Shown: positions 43,653-52,849, numbered from the stretch's first letter. The stretch is DNA of 64,000 nucleotides from Neobacillus massiliamazoniensis (GCF_001048695.1 NZ_CVRB01000001.1:496001-560000); one strand, 5' to 3'. Made by a program: numbers and translations. The notes: generated by a model not told the origin, from the letters alone.

Positions 43653-43889
43653 CTATTGGATTAAATCAAAAATTTCAATTGTTATCATATCAATATTATC
43701 AAATTGATATCGCTTTGGCTTTTCTTTGTCGTTATATACTTCTAATTCAAAGGTTTCAGTTTTGGGATGAAATGTTACCTGACATTTTCTTTCCCCATTT
43801 ACCTCGAAATAACGTTGGGCCGGTTCTCCACTATTAGATTGTTCCTGTAGATTTTTTAACCGAGTTAATATCCCTTGAAGCTGTGACAT
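43653..43889 (-). CDS. ykuJ: YkuJ, DUF1797 family protein
   Basis: A 78-residue soluble protein of the YkuJ/DUF1797 family (QRYFEVNGERKCQVTFHP, FELEVYNDKEKPKRYQFDN), function unknown. ATG at 43889 has AAAGGAG 8 bases upstream; the frame from 43940 has no ribosome site. It keeps its place near ykuI and darB. Confidence 0.88.
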   Translation of the reverse strand: MSQLQGILTRLKNLQEQSNSGEPAQRYFEVNGERKCQVTFHPKTETFELEVYNDKEKPKRYQFDNIDMITIEIFDLIQ

Positions 43890-44075
43890 ACGCTTATCTC
43901 CTTTCCACAAAAGCAAACATTCTACTGTTAGGTTTCTCAATTGACATGTTTATATCCTAAATATTCAATTCCGGGATTTTACAGCCGGTATTTTTCATGC
44001 CAATATTCTAAGAATAAAATAATGCCATCCATTTGTCCAAGAAAAATGATAAAAATTAGTGATTTTTTATTTACA

Positions 44076-44114
44076 AATATAAATAGGTCTCAAAATATGA
44101 GATCTATTTATAAA
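44076..44114 (-). terminator. Terminator at the end of the small membrane gene
   Basis: On the minus strand TATAAATAGATCTCA-TATTT-TGAGACCTATTTATA. It overlaps the stop codon. Confidence 0.6.
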
Positions 44115-44358
44115 AAGTGATGGCAAAAAAGAGGATGATGAATAAGACCAATGCAAAGAAAATTCCATAAGATAAGAAAATGGGATTTCTTGTATAGATA
44201 TTTTTCTGAAAAGGCTCAGCAATTTTCGTATCAAAATTCCCGTTCACCATTTTTTGTTGTCTAGTAACAGACCAAGTGATTATCAACGAAACAGCAAGAA
44301 TGCCGATAATTACAATCGAAAGGAAATCAATCGAAAGGACATTGACAAAAAAATTCAT
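44104..44358 (-). CDS. Small two-helix membrane protein
   Basis: An 84-residue protein with hydrophobic helices at about 4-28 and 62-82, and a polar loop with TRQQKMVNGNFDTK. I do not recognise a family. ATG at 44358 has AAAGGAG 8 bases upstream. It lies 100 bases downstream of ykuI on the same strand. Confidence 0.6.
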   Translation of the reverse strand: MNFFVNVLSIDFLSIVIIGILAVSLIITWSVTRQQKMVNGNFDTKIAEPFQKNIYTRNPIFLSYGIFFALVLFIILFFAITFYK

Positions 44359-44461
44359 GTGCAAAACTCCTTTGGATAAAAAGTTACCTATAAAATCCCA
44401 CGATATTCACCAATCTATTCTGGTACTTTTTTACCTTTAGAATCTGCAAATTGTCTGTTTT

Positions 44462-45673
44462 TTATAGTAATTGTTCATGTTCGAATAAATAATGATAGGA
44501 GATATCGATAAACAAATACTCACTCCCATTCATTGGAAAAGAAAAGGTTCGAATTGTTTCACCCGTTTCAATATCACTATATAAATCGGACAAGATTCCT
44601 TTCCGTTCATTTCTCATTTTGATAATATTTTCTAAGAAATACGGGCGCCAGCTCCAATTTTTCCCTTTATATTCCGTTTGAGTGACCCAATCGGTATTTA
44701 ATTTAAAAATATTGGCCGATTTTTGAAATCCATCTTCATCGCATACATACATTCGAAAAGCAATTTGATCCATTTCCTTCACCAACACTCGAAAAAGCGC
44801 TTCATATCCAGAATTCCTATTTTTTAGAACAATCTCCTGTATCTTCATATGGAAATATGCAGCCGTTGTATAAACTGCCTCTAATTTTCTCTTTTCATAT
44901 GAAATAAAATCATGGAATTTTTCCTTTAATCGGTACTTTAAAAAATCGTGCTGGATAAACTCCTCTGTAGGAGGATAGAGATAATGTCCCTGGTAGAATC
45001 TCCCTCCATTTTTCCAAGCAAATTGTAATTGATAACTCATTTCGATATTTTCGAATAAAAGGGTCGCCCCAATTTTCCTAGCCAATAATGACAAAGTATA
45101 TAACACATCATTGAAGTTTTTTCCGCCGGTAGTCGATTTTAACGCTTGTAAATTAATTTTCAAAATATCCGGTTTAAGTTGTCCAATTCTTTCAAAATAA
45201 TGACTTTCACTATCGATGCTTGCAATTGCAACTTTAATACCATATGTCCGGTAATAGTGCAATAAATGATCTAATTGATCTATATCTCCTTGATAATTTC
45301 GATCTGAAACATCGAGAACAATCCTTTTTAAATCAAACCCCTTTTTTTCAAAAGTCATTAATTCCTGCAAAAAGGGCTCACCATGACTATACATTAATAA
45401 TTCAGCATTTCGATTTATAAAAATACTGACATCCTCATTAAAATGGATTACCTTATTAAGAGCCTTTTTCACGATCAATAAATCCACTTCAAACTTATAT
45501 TCATCAGGGATTTGATCATCCTGGAAAAACGGTCCTAAACTGATTATGTTCTCTCCCGACTTATATCTTCCCAAAACTTCATATGCGATAAGACGTTGTT
45601 CATCGGCACTAAAAATCGGCTGAAAAAAAGGAATCACATTTTCAAGATCCGACAGGATATCTAAAGCATCCAT
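44462..45673 (-). CDS. ykuI: EAL-domain protein YkuI (likely c-di-GMP receptor)
   Basis: A 403-residue protein with an N-terminal EAL domain (about 1-240) and a C-terminal PAS-like domain, collinear with B. subtilis YkuI. The EAL start is AYEVLGRYKSGE, so the motif Glu is kept, and FENIEM keeps another Glu. However the Asp pair of the canonical DDFGTG loop is lost (VAIASIDSES), and the metal-binding Asp of KID is Asn (LKINLQ). It therefore looks non-catalytic and probably binds c-di-GMP only. GGGGGTACTTTA precedes the ATG. Confidence 0.9.
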   Translation of the reverse strand: MDALDILSDLENVIPFFQPIFSADEQRLIAYEVLGRYKSGENIISLGPFFQDDQIPDEYKFEVDLLIVKKALNKVIHFNEDVSIFINRNAELLMYSHGEPFLQELMTFEKKGFDLKRIVLDVSDRNYQGDIDQLDHLLHYYRTYGIKVAIASIDSESHYFERIGQLKPDILKINLQALKSTTGGKNFNDVLYTLSLLARKIGATLLFENIEMSYQLQFAWKNGGRFYQGHYLYPPTEEFIQHDFLKYRLKEKFHDFISYEKRKLEAVYTTAAYFHMKIQEIVLKNRNSGYEALFRVLVKEMDQIAFRMYVCDEDGFQKSANIFKLNTDWVTQTEYKGKNWSWRPYFLENIIKMRNERKGILSDLYSDIETGETIRTFSFPMNGSEYLFIDISYHYLFEHEQLL

Positions 45674-45828
45674 TAAAGTACCCCCAAAAAAGTTTTACTC
45701 ATTATACCATATCCACTAATACAATATGTTTAAACTGACTTTCACGTACGTTGCCAAAAGGATATCATCATAGGACAACCATAACAAGCAAATCCTATTG
45801 ATAAGTCCATTTGTTAGGAGGATACGTT

Positions 45829-46665
45829 TTGAGAAAATTTTACTTATTAGCCTCGATCCTTCCACTGTTTGGATGTAATAATTTTGATTTAACCCCAATT
45901 AACGTTTCAGCTAAGGAACCATCATATTCACAAACAAATACAATGGCTACACCTTTAGCGAACTATGAAAATTACCATATTTTACTGCTCCAAGCCATAG
46001 AGAAAAGCATCAATCAGCCCGTAACTGAGAGCACCACAAGAAACCCTATTAGGATTTCCCCTAAAAAACAGGAAACTCTGCTCGATGTTACAGTCATCAA
46101 TCAAAACCCTGAATTAAAATATGGATGTGAAGTAACTAGTCTTGCGATGGTACTCCATTATGCAGGGGTTAAAACAGATAAAATGGAGCTATATCGTTTA
46201 ATCCAGAAAGAGGATTATCCCCTTATCCGAAAGTCCAATGGTGATATTTTACATTGGGGAAACCCCGAAAATGGATTTGTTGGTGATATGACAGGCAGAT
46301 TAACCGGAACAACGGTTTATGACAAACCGATGATTCATTTGATTAATCAAAAGCTTCCCGGCAGGGCAGTAAACTTAACAAATCAGCCTTTTGAGAAGAT
46401 AGAAGAACATGTGTCTGCCGGATATCCTATCGTTGTTTGGACAACACTTGATTATGGTCTACCTAAGCGTTGGGTAGCTTGGAATCATGGGCATCAAGTG
46501 GTGAGAGTACCGTTTGATCTACATGCTGTAGTTTTAGTAGGATATGACAATAATTTTGTATACCTAAATGACCCACTAACAATCAAAAAACAAGTCAAGG
46601 TAGAAAAAGAGCAATTTGTCTCTTCTTGGAAGGCGTTAGGCTCACGTGCCGTAAGTTACGAATAA
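45829..46665 (+). CDS. C39-like peptidase-family lipoprotein
   Basis: A 278-residue lipoprotein, signal ending PLFGC (Cys 16), followed by a low-complexity linker and a papain-like C39_2 domain from about residue 90. The expected Cys is in YGCEVTSLAMVLHYAGV, the His in DLHAVVLVGYD and the Asp in YLNDP. Members are thought to be peptidases or peptide-binding proteins at the cell surface. TTG at 45829 has GGAGG 7 bases upstream. Divergent from ykuI. Confidence 0.82.
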   Translation: MRKFYLLASILPLFGCNNFDLTPINVSAKEPSYSQTNTMATPLANYENYHILLLQAIEKSINQPVTESTTRNPIRISPKKQETLLDVTVINQNPELKYGCEVTSLAMVLHYAGVKTDKMELYRLIQKEDYPLIRKSNGDILHWGNPENGFVGDMTGRLTGTTVYDKPMIHLINQKLPGRAVNLTNQPFEKIEEHVSAGYPIVVWTTLDYGLPKRWVAWNHGHQVVRVPFDLHAVVLVGYDNNFVYLNDPLTIKKQVKVEKEQFVSSWKALGSRAVSYE

Positions 46666-46666
46666 T

Positions 46667-46693
46667 AAGCAGCCTTTTGGCTGCTTCTATGCA
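46667..46693 (+). terminator. Terminator after the C39-like gene
   Basis: AAGCAGCC-TTTT-GGCTGCTT then CTATGCATTTTTTT. Confidence 0.65.
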
Positions 46694-46787
46694 TTTTTTT
46701 GGACAAATTGGAATATAAAATGTCTAAAAGACACTTTTTTTTAGATAGATTGTTTGTTAGGATTAAGGAGTTAAAAAAGGAGATAGG

Positions 46788-47666
46788 TTGGTTATAAATA
46801 TGGTAAAACAAATGACGAGGAGAAGGTTTGTTAAAGGAGCATTTGGTGCATTCCTAACCCTCTTTGGAATTGGTTCAGGCGGTTATGTTTATGCTAAGCA
46901 AATTGAGCCTAGTCTACTTGATATAAACACACAGGAAGTTCAACATCCGTTCATTCCAAAAAGTTTTGAAGGAATAAAAATAGTTCAGTTTAGTGATACT
47001 CATCTTGGATTTCAGTATAATCTCAGGCAATTTAAAAAACTAGTAAAAAAGATTAATGAACTTAGACCAGATGTTATTTTATTTACCGGTGATTTAATGG
47101 ACAGGCCAAATAAATTTACTGAAATTAATAATTTGGTGCCTCTACTCCAACAATTACATGCCCCTCTTGGAAAATATTGCATTTATGGGAATCACGATCA
47201 TGGGGGCTATGGTTCTAACCTTTATCGAAATATCATGGAGACAGCAAATTTTGATCTTCTTTTAAATGAATCAAAGGCTATAAAACTAAGAGATGGAAGC
47301 CACATTTATTTAGTAGGAATTGATGATGCGATGTTAGGACGCCCCAATATGGCATTAGCATTAAAAGGTGTACCAGTCAATAGCTTTAAAATCGTTCTAT
47401 CACATGCGCCAGATCTTGCGGAAACTATTTCCCAGTATCCCGTACAATGGCAATTGAGCGGACATAGTCATGGGGGACAGGTGAAACTCCCCTTTATTGG
47501 AGCTCTCGTTACACCACCATTTGGAAGAAAATACACCGAAGGGCTTTACCGAATTGGTCAGGATCAACAATTATCCTTGTATGTAAATAGGGGAATTGGC
47601 ACAACCCGTCTCCCTTTTCGCTTTTTGGCTAAACCAGAATTAACAGTTTTTACATTGAAGACATAG
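46788..47666 (+). CDS. ykuE: Tat-exported metallophosphoesterase YkuE
   Basis: A 292-residue calcineurin-like phosphoesterase with a twin-arginine signal (TRRRFVKG near residue 10, then a hydrophobic stretch). Metal-site motifs are FSDTHLGF, LFTGDLMDRP, YGNHDHGG, LSHAPD and SGHSHGGQ. In B. subtilis YkuE is a known TatAyCy substrate retained in the wall. TTG at 46788 follows AAAGGAGATAGG; the ATG 12 bases later is an alternative. Equivalent gene order to B. subtilis. Confidence 0.93.
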   Translation: MVINMVKQMTRRRFVKGAFGAFLTLFGIGSGGYVYAKQIEPSLLDINTQEVQHPFIPKSFEGIKIVQFSDTHLGFQYNLRQFKKLVKKINELRPDVILFTGDLMDRPNKFTEINNLVPLLQQLHAPLGKYCIYGNHDHGGYGSNLYRNIMETANFDLLLNESKAIKLRDGSHIYLVGIDDAMLGRPNMALALKGVPVNSFKIVLSHAPDLAETISQYPVQWQLSGHSHGGQVKLPFIGALVTPPFGRKYTEGLYRIGQDQQLSLYVNRGIGTTRLPFRFLAKPELTVFTLKT

Positions 47667-47667
47667 T

Positions 47668-47790
47668 AGAAGCGGAAGCGCCTTCGGAACAAGCACAGCT
47701 TGTTCCTACGAAGGTTATTCCAGGGAGATTTCCTTTATGATCAGGGGCTGGAGCTAGACAATAAGAAATTCGAAAGGCGCCTCGGAATTT
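47668..47790 (+). repeat. Hairpin repeat unit, variant interior
   Basis: Starts AGAAGCGGAAGCGCCTT, contains GGAACAAG/CTTGTTCC arms, and passes GGGCTGGAGCTAGACAATAAG before a second GGCGCC. Same family as the 14.5 kb array but with a unique interior. Confidence 0.65.
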
Positions 47791-47795
47791 GAAGC

Positions 47796-47847
47796 AAAGG
47801 ATGTCCCACACAAAGTGTCAGACCGATTTGGGACATCCTCTTTTTTG
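47796..47847 (+). terminator. GGATGTCCC palindrome after ykuE
   Basis: AAAGGATGTCCCA and TGGGACATCCTCTTTTTTG arms with a GTGTCAGACC core. Confidence 0.7.
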
Positions 47848-47956
47848 TCTTTTACTTCAAAAATTTGTTTCCTAGTAACACGGGAAATAATATTTCTAAA
47901 TTGCTGAAATAATGATATAATAAAAATGTTTTTAATGATAGAAAGGAGAAAGAATA

Positions 47957-48436
47957 TTGAGGCCCGAACAAAACAGTCCCTCTACAAGTTTAACTCTTAC
48001 CATCGAAAACCTCTCTCAAGCTGTCTTTATTGTGAATCGTCATGCAAAAACAGCAACAAACCCCAAATACTTATACAAACTTAAGCATGAATCGTTAAAA
48101 AAATTGATTGTGGAAGGTAAAGCCCAAAAAATTGGACTCCATTTTTCAGAGCATCCAAGAAATAGCCAGCAGCAATCCGATGTACTTGTCGAATGTGGAA
48201 ATTATACGTTTCATATTCCTCCAACCAAAACTGATTTTTCGGAGCTCCCACATTTAGGGCGATTGGATGGAAGTATGAGAAATCCAAAAGCATCACTTTC
48301 CTTAAATCATGCAAAATCAATCCTACAGTCCTATACTGGATTAACAGAAATACAGCAGTCAACTTCGACACATACGAAAAATAAACGCACCTATCAAAAA
48401 CCTATCTTTAAAAAATTAGGTGATAGATATTCATAA
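47957..48436 (+). CDS. ykyB: YkyB-like protein
   Basis: A 159-residue soluble protein matching YkyB in location and in its start (LTIENLSQAVFIVNRHAKTA), with a basic C-terminus (KNKRTYQKPIFKKLGDRYS). The function is unknown. The start is TTG with AAAGGAG 8 bases upstream. It lies between ykuE and patA; cheV and ykuC/ykuD of B. subtilis are not seen here. Confidence 0.8.
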   Translation: MRPEQNSPSTSLTLTIENLSQAVFIVNRHAKTATNPKYLYKLKHESLKKLIVEGKAQKIGLHFSEHPRNSQQQSDVLVECGNYTFHIPPTKTDFSELPHLGRLDGSMRNPKASLSLNHAKSILQSYTGLTEIQQSTSTHTKNKRTYQKPIFKKLGDRYS

Positions 48437-48461
48437 TTATTTGTCTTTTCTACTTACTTAA

Positions 48462-48498
48462 AAAACAGCCTGAAAGAATAATCAGGCTGTTTTTTTAA
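48462..48498 (+). terminator. Terminator after ykyB
   Basis: AAAAAACAGCCTGA-AAGAATAA-TCAGGCTGTTTTTTT is a strong symmetric stem. Confidence 0.85.
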
Positions 48499-48582
48499 AT
48501 CACTACCTTCATTTTCTTGTAAATGATAGTATATTTTACATTACATAACCAAAAGTAAGGACTAAGGAAAGGAGAAAAAAGA

Positions 48583-49737
48583 TTGGAGCATTTAATAAAT
48601 GATAAGGTAAAAAGCATAGAGATATCCGGAATTCGAAAGTTTTCCAACCTGGTTTCCCATATAGACGATGTCATTTCACTTACAATTGGACAGCCTGATT
48701 TTCCAACACCTGAACATGTAAAAAGAGCAGGTGTCACAGCAATAGAAGAAAACTTTACATCTTATACACATAATGCTGGTACTCTTGAATTGCGGAAAGC
48801 AGCTGCTGATTTTGTGAAAAAAAAATATGGGTTACATTATAACCCTACTTCAGAAGTCATCGTTACAACTGGAGCAAGTGAAGCGATTGATGTCACGTTA
48901 CGCACTATCCTAGAAGAGGGAACCGAAGTGATCTTGCCGGGACCTATTTATCCTGGCTATGAACCGATTATTCGGATGTGTGGAGCACTTCCCGTTCACA
49001 TTGATACTCGAAATAATCAATTCCGGTTTACTTTGGAAATGATTAAACCCTTTTTAACTGAAAAAACACGCTGTATCATTCTTCCTTATCCTTCAAATCC
49101 AACGGGGGTAAGTCTGAATAAATCGGAGTTGAAGGAAATTGCTGAACACATAAAAGGTCGAGACATATTGATCCTTGCTGACGAAATTTACAGCGAACTT
49201 ACCTTTAATCAAGAACATACGTCTATTGCATCCTTCCTAAAGGAGCAAACAATTGTCATTAATGGATTATCAAAATCGCACTCGATGACAGGATGGAGAA
49301 TTGGCTTTTTATTTGCTCCTGAAAGCATCACAAAGCACATTTTAAAGGTTCATCAATATAATGTATCCTGTGCTAACTCTATCGCTCAAAAAGCAGCTGT
49401 AGAGGCGTTAACGGCTGGAATAGATGATGCCCTGCTAATGAAAGCGGAATATAAATTCAGAAGGGATTATGTTTATCAACGCTTATACTCCATGGGACTT
49501 GATGCTGTCAAGCCAGATGGGGCCTTCTACTTCTTTGTCAAAATTCCAAACTTCATCGGACTTAATAGTTTTGAGTTTTCCCTAAAACTTGTTCATGATG
49601 CAAAAGTTGCAGTCGTCCCCGGAAGTGCATTTTCCGAATATGGAGAGGGCTATTTCCGTTTATCCTATGCTTGTTCTCAGGTCATTTTGAAAGCAGGTCT
49701 AGATCGTCTCGAACAATTCTTAAATAAATTCAAATAA
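48583..49737 (+). CDS. patA: N-acetyl-LL-diaminopimelate aminotransferase PatA
   Basis: A 384-residue class I PLP aminotransferase, equivalent to B. subtilis PatA, which transaminates N-acetyl-2-amino-6-ketopimelate between DapH and DapL. Features are the N-terminal ISLTIGQPDFPTPEH, YPSNPTGVSLN, the ILADEIYSEL strand, the PLP lysine in NGLSKSHSMTGWR near residue 230, and FRLSYACS. The start is TTG with AAAGGAG 8 bases upstream. With dapH and dapL it completes the branch in this window. Confidence 0.9.
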   Translation: MEHLINDKVKSIEISGIRKFSNLVSHIDDVISLTIGQPDFPTPEHVKRAGVTAIEENFTSYTHNAGTLELRKAAADFVKKKYGLHYNPTSEVIVTTGASEAIDVTLRTILEEGTEVILPGPIYPGYEPIIRMCGALPVHIDTRNNQFRFTLEMIKPFLTEKTRCIILPYPSNPTGVSLNKSELKEIAEHIKGRDILILADEIYSELTFNQEHTSIASFLKEQTIVINGLSKSHSMTGWRIGFLFAPESITKHILKVHQYNVSCANSIAQKAAVEALTAGIDDALLMKAEYKFRRDYVYQRLYSMGLDAVKPDGAFYFFVKIPNFIGLNSFEFSLKLVHDAKVAVVPGSAFSEYGEGYFRLSYACSQVILKAGLDRLEQFLNKFK

Positions 49738-49790
49738 AAATGAGGATGTTGCAAAAGAGTCAAACCCTTTTGCAACATCCTCATTCCATT
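49738..49790. terminator. GAGGATGTTGCAAAAG palindrome between patA and a small gene
   Basis: TGAGGATGTTGCAAAAG and CTTTTGCAACATCCTCA pair perfectly. It is a member of the same terminator-like family with TTGCAA instead of TCCCAA. Confidence 0.8.
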
Positions 49791-49967
49791 TTATCCATTA
49801 AATTTACCGTTATTTTTAGGTGCCTTTTCCTTTTTAGCTTTATCTTTATGAATTTTGTTTGTATCTGCTGAGCCCATCTCGTGGGCAAATTCCGCATTTA
49901 GCTTCGAAGCATCAAAGCCTTTTTTATTTTTTTGCTGAGGGTCATTTTTTTTAGAGCGTTTAGCCAT
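49791..49967 (-). CDS. Small 58-residue basic hydrophilic protein
   Basis: ATG at 49967 follows GGAGGACTTAAAGA and encodes 58 residues, rich in Lys and Asn: it starts MAKRSKKNDPQQKNKK and has LNAEFAHEMGSAD in the middle. EFAxE is reminiscent of gamma-type small acid-soluble spore proteins, which also are Gln/Asn/Lys-rich, but the match is too short to assign. No membrane segment. The strong ribosome site and a terminator at the end support a real gene. Confidence 0.65.
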   Translation of the reverse strand: MAKRSKKNDPQQKNKKGFDASKLNAEFAHEMGSADTNKIHKDKAKKEKAPKNNGKFNG

Positions 49968-50030
49968 TCTTTAAGTCCTCCAATCAAGAATTAATATTAG
50001 TTTCTTGTTTGGAAAGGAATTTATTCGTTT

Positions 50031-50912
50031 CTATTCAGACTTCCAATATTTATAAAGTGCCTGTGTACCGCTGTTTTCTTCACCATTAACCGCTAGCTGA
50101 TCGTATAAGGATTTCGCTAATGAGAGTCCAGGAACATCCATTTCCATCCGCTCCGCTTCTTCTAAAGCGATTCTCATATCCTTAATAAAATGCTTTATGT
50201 AAAAACCAGGTTCAAAATCACCTTTTAACATTCTTGGTGCCAAATTACTCAATGACCAGCTTCCAGCTGCTCCAGCCGTAATACTTTTAAGAACATTCTC
50301 AGGATTTAAGCCTGCTTTTTCAGCATATATAATCGCTTCGCTAACGCCAATCATATTGGAGGCAATCGCAATTTGATTAACCATTTTTGTATGTTGCCCT
50401 GCTCCCGCCTTGCCTTGATAAACAAGGTTTGTTCCTAAAATATTTAGGATGGGACATAGTGCTTCAAATGCTTCCTGATCACCGCCTACCATAATCGATA
50501 GCTTTGCTTCTCTTGCACCAACATCGCCACCTGAAACAGGTGCATCGATTGCGTAAATTTCCTTCTTTTTCGCCTCGTCATAAATTTTCACCGCAAGGGA
50601 TGGTGAAGATGTGGTCATATCAATTAGATAACTCCCTGGTTTCGCATTTTCTATTAAACCATGATCCCCTAAGTACACCTCTTCAACATCACTGGGATAG
50701 CCAACCATGGTAAAAATGACATTTGCTGCAAGTGCCACTTCTTTTGGTGTGTCGGCCCATGTCGCTCCCTCTTTGATTAATTCTTGTGCTTTTTCTTTTG
50801 TTCTTGAATAAATAACTAAAGGGAAGCCTGCCTTTAATAAATGTCCAGCCATACTTTTACCCATAACGCCTGTTCCAATAAAGCCAATGACTGTATTTTC
50901 TGGAGTTAACAA
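50031..50912 (-). CDS. ykwC: NAD-binding beta-hydroxyacid dehydrogenase YkwC
   Basis: A 293-residue enzyme of the 3-hydroxyisobutyrate dehydrogenase family. The Rossmann motif is IGFIGTGVMGKSMAGHLL, the substrate motif DAPVSGGDVGA near residue 117 and the catalytic Lys region GAGQHTKMVNQ near 170. The true substrate is unknown. TTG at 50912 is preferred (9 bases after AGAGG); an ATG 9 bases earlier abuts that site. Equivalent to B. subtilis YkwC. Confidence 0.88.
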   Translation of the reverse strand: MLTPENTVIGFIGTGVMGKSMAGHLLKAGFPLVIYSRTKEKAQELIKEGATWADTPKEVALAANVIFTMVGYPSDVEEVYLGDHGLIENAKPGSYLIDMTTSSPSLAVKIYDEAKKKEIYAIDAPVSGGDVGAREAKLSIMVGGDQEAFEALCPILNILGTNLVYQGKAGAGQHTKMVNQIAIASNMIGVSEAIIYAEKAGLNPENVLKSITAGAAGSWSLSNLAPRMLKGDFEPGFYIKHFIKDMRIALEEAERMEMDVPGLSLAKSLYDQLAVNGEENSGTQALYKYWKSE

Positions 50913-50951
50913 AGTAAACATCCTCTCATGTTTTTCTTATTTTCTTTTACG

Positions 50952-51187
50952 CTGTGTTAAATTTGCCTGTTGATTTGCGCTCAAGAAGCGAGCATCCGCG
51001 GGCGTTCCGGGGAGCCTCCTAGGTCCTTAAGAGCCTGTGGGGTCTCCCCTGTCCCATAATCCCGCAGGACGTTGAATCAGCATCTTTGAATCTACACCAC
51101 ACGAAGGAAATGCGATAGCATTTTCGAGGATCTTGCGCCTTCCGCTCCAATCAACATAGTTTCAAAAATCAACAATGACCTTTAACA
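50952..51187 (+). repeat. MITE-like dispersed element, copy R8
   Basis: About 236 bp, from CGCTGTGTTAAATTTGCC to CCTTTAACACC. The ends have point changes and the flanks TTCTTTTA and TACTATTA match at only 6 of 8, so it is an older copy. It lies between ykwC and the SDR gene, just downstream of the SDR stop. Confidence 0.75.
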
Positions 51188-51197
51188 CCTCCTACTA

Positions 51198-51983
51198 TTA
51201 AATAGATTTAACCATGCCGCCGTCTACTAAAAACGAATTACCGGTCATATATGTGTTAGCATCTGAAAGAAGAAAGGCAGCAACATTTGCAAATTCTTCT
51301 GGCGTCCCGTATCTCCCGAGTGGAATAGCTGCTTTCATTTGTGATTCAATTTTTGTAATTTCAACACCTTGCTTCTCAGCATTTATTTGGTCCAAATGTT
51401 TGACCCGGTCTGTTGATATTCGTCCTGGTGCAATTGTATTAATTAAAATATGATAGGGAGCTAGTTCAGAAGCAAGGGTTTTCGATAATCCGATTATTCC
51501 TGTTCTGAAAGTATTTGAAAGAATCAATCCTGGTATCGGTTCTTTTATGGACGATGAGGCGATATTTAGTATTTTTCCACCATTCTGTTTTAAGTAAGGC
51601 AATGCCGCACGAATTAAACGGACGTAAGACAACAGATTTAATTCAAATGATGCCTGCCACTCTTCATCCGTTAACTCTTCAAAAGAACCGGCCGGAGGTC
51701 CACCTGCATTATTAACAAGGAGTTGGATGCCGCCGAATGTTTCGGCAGTAAATGACACTAGTTGCTTTATTTCATCAGCGTTTGTAATATCTGTTTTTTT
51801 AAACGCTACTTTTCCTTTATCAATGGCCTCAAGCTCACTTGCCTTCTTCTTTAACTTTTCCTCATCCCGGCCAGAAAGCATGACATTAACGCCTTCCTTA
51901 ACAAGCTGATTCGCAATGGCAAATCCTAATCCTTGACTTGAAGCGGAAATCATCGCCGTTTTCCCACTTAGATTCAAATCCAT
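51198..51983 (-). CDS. Short-chain dehydrogenase/reductase
   Basis: A 261-residue classical SDR with N-terminal MDLNLSGKTAMISASSQGLG, the NNAGG motif near residue 88, the catalytic Ser in NIASSSIKEP, and a C-terminal glycine-rich YMTGNSFLVDGGM. The canonical YxxxK is altered: the expected position reads TFRTGIIGLSKTL, where the Tyr is replaced by Phe or absent, while the Lys is kept. The substrate is unknown. ATG at 51983 has AGGAGG 9 bases upstream. Confidence 0.85.
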   Translation of the reverse strand: MDLNLSGKTAMISASSQGLGFAIANQLVKEGVNVMLSGRDEEKLKKKASELEAIDKGKVAFKKTDITNADEIKQLVSFTAETFGGIQLLVNNAGGPPAGSFEELTDEEWQASFELNLLSYVRLIRAALPYLKQNGGKILNIASSSIKEPIPGLILSNTFRTGIIGLSKTLASELAPYHILINTIAPGRISTDRVKHLDQINAEKQGVEITKIESQMKAAIPLGRYGTPEEFANVAAFLLSDANTYMTGNSFLVDGGMVKSI

Positions 51984-52033
51984 ATGTACCAACCTCCTTT
52001 TTTATTCTGATAATATTATACAGGAAAAGCAAA

Positions 52034-52063
52034 AAAAGAAGACAGTTTGAAAACTGTCTTCCC
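52034..52063 (-). terminator. Terminator after azoR
   Basis: On the minus strand GAAGACAGTTTTCAAACTGTCTTC is followed by a T run. Confidence 0.8.
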
Positions 52064-52081
52064 TCTAATTAAATTGAAAAT

Positions 52082-52717
52082 CTAAAAGGTGTGAGCAAGG
52101 TCTTTTGCTCTAGCAATCGCGTTTTCTTTAATTTCTTGAGCCTTATCCGGCATAGCATTATGACCTTCAACAAAGAGCCCTTCAACTGTAGGAATTCCAA
52201 AGAAATTCATCATGACCGTTAGGTGGCGATGCCCCATTTCAATTTGTGCTGCAGGTCCTTCTGAGTAAAAACCACCACGTGCTTGGATGTGCAGTGCTTT
52301 TTTATCAGCTAGTAAACCAATTGGTCCTTTTTCTGTATACTTAAAGGTTTTGCCAGCAACTGCAACAGAATCAATATAAGCTTTCATAACTGGTGGATAG
52401 GATAAATTCCACAATGGTGTGACAAAAACATATTTATCAGCAGAAACAAATTGATCACTTAATTCATTAAGACGTATAACCTTTGCTTGCTCTTCAGCTG
52501 ATAAAGCGTCGAATGATTGTCCGGATTGAAGTTTCCCCCATCCGCTAAAAACATCAGCATCGATATGTGGGATGTTTTCTTTGTATAAATCGAGATGAAC
52601 AATAGTATCGTTTGGATGCGCTTCTTTATATGTATCAATAAAAGCTTTTCCTACTGCCATACTGTACGATTGGGTTTCATTATGCGGGTGGGCTGTAATA
52701 TATAGTACTTGTGCCAT
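52082..52717 (-). CDS. azoR: FMN-dependent NADH-azoreductase
   Basis: A 211-residue flavodoxin-like quinone/azoreductase of the AcpD/AzoR family. It starts [19 protein letters not shown] (phosphate-binding loop), has [20 protein letters not shown] and [11 protein letters not shown] around the flavin site. Such enzymes reduce quinones and azo dyes by two electrons. ATG at 52717 has AAAGGTG upstream. Bacillus paralogues are controlled by YodB or MhqR, and mhqR is in this window, but no MhqR-type operator was found upstream. Confidence 0.9.
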   Translation of the reverse strand: MAQVLYITAHPHNETQSYSMAVGKAFIDTYKEAHPNDTIVHLDLYKENIPHIDADVFSGWGKLQSGQSFDALSAEEQAKVIRLNELSDQFVSADKYVFVTPLWNLSYPPVMKAYIDSVAVAGKTFKYTEKGPIGLLADKKALHIQARGGFYSEGPAAQIEMGHRHLTVMMNFFGIPTVEGLFVEGHNAMPDKAQEIKENAIARAKDLAHTF

Positions 52718-52849
52718 GTGTCTAATCACCTTTCAAGTTGTATTGTTTTAATAATTATATCCCAAATCAAAATTCTAAAAAATAAATATGCTTTGGCTTT
52801 TGTATAAAAAAATGGATTTGCCTGCCTTTGACAAACCCCAAGAAACCAC

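Noticed and set aside
52718..52849. MhqR operator upstream of azoR
   Set aside because: No ATCTCGA-type inverted repeat was found, so regulation by the window's mhqR is not supported.
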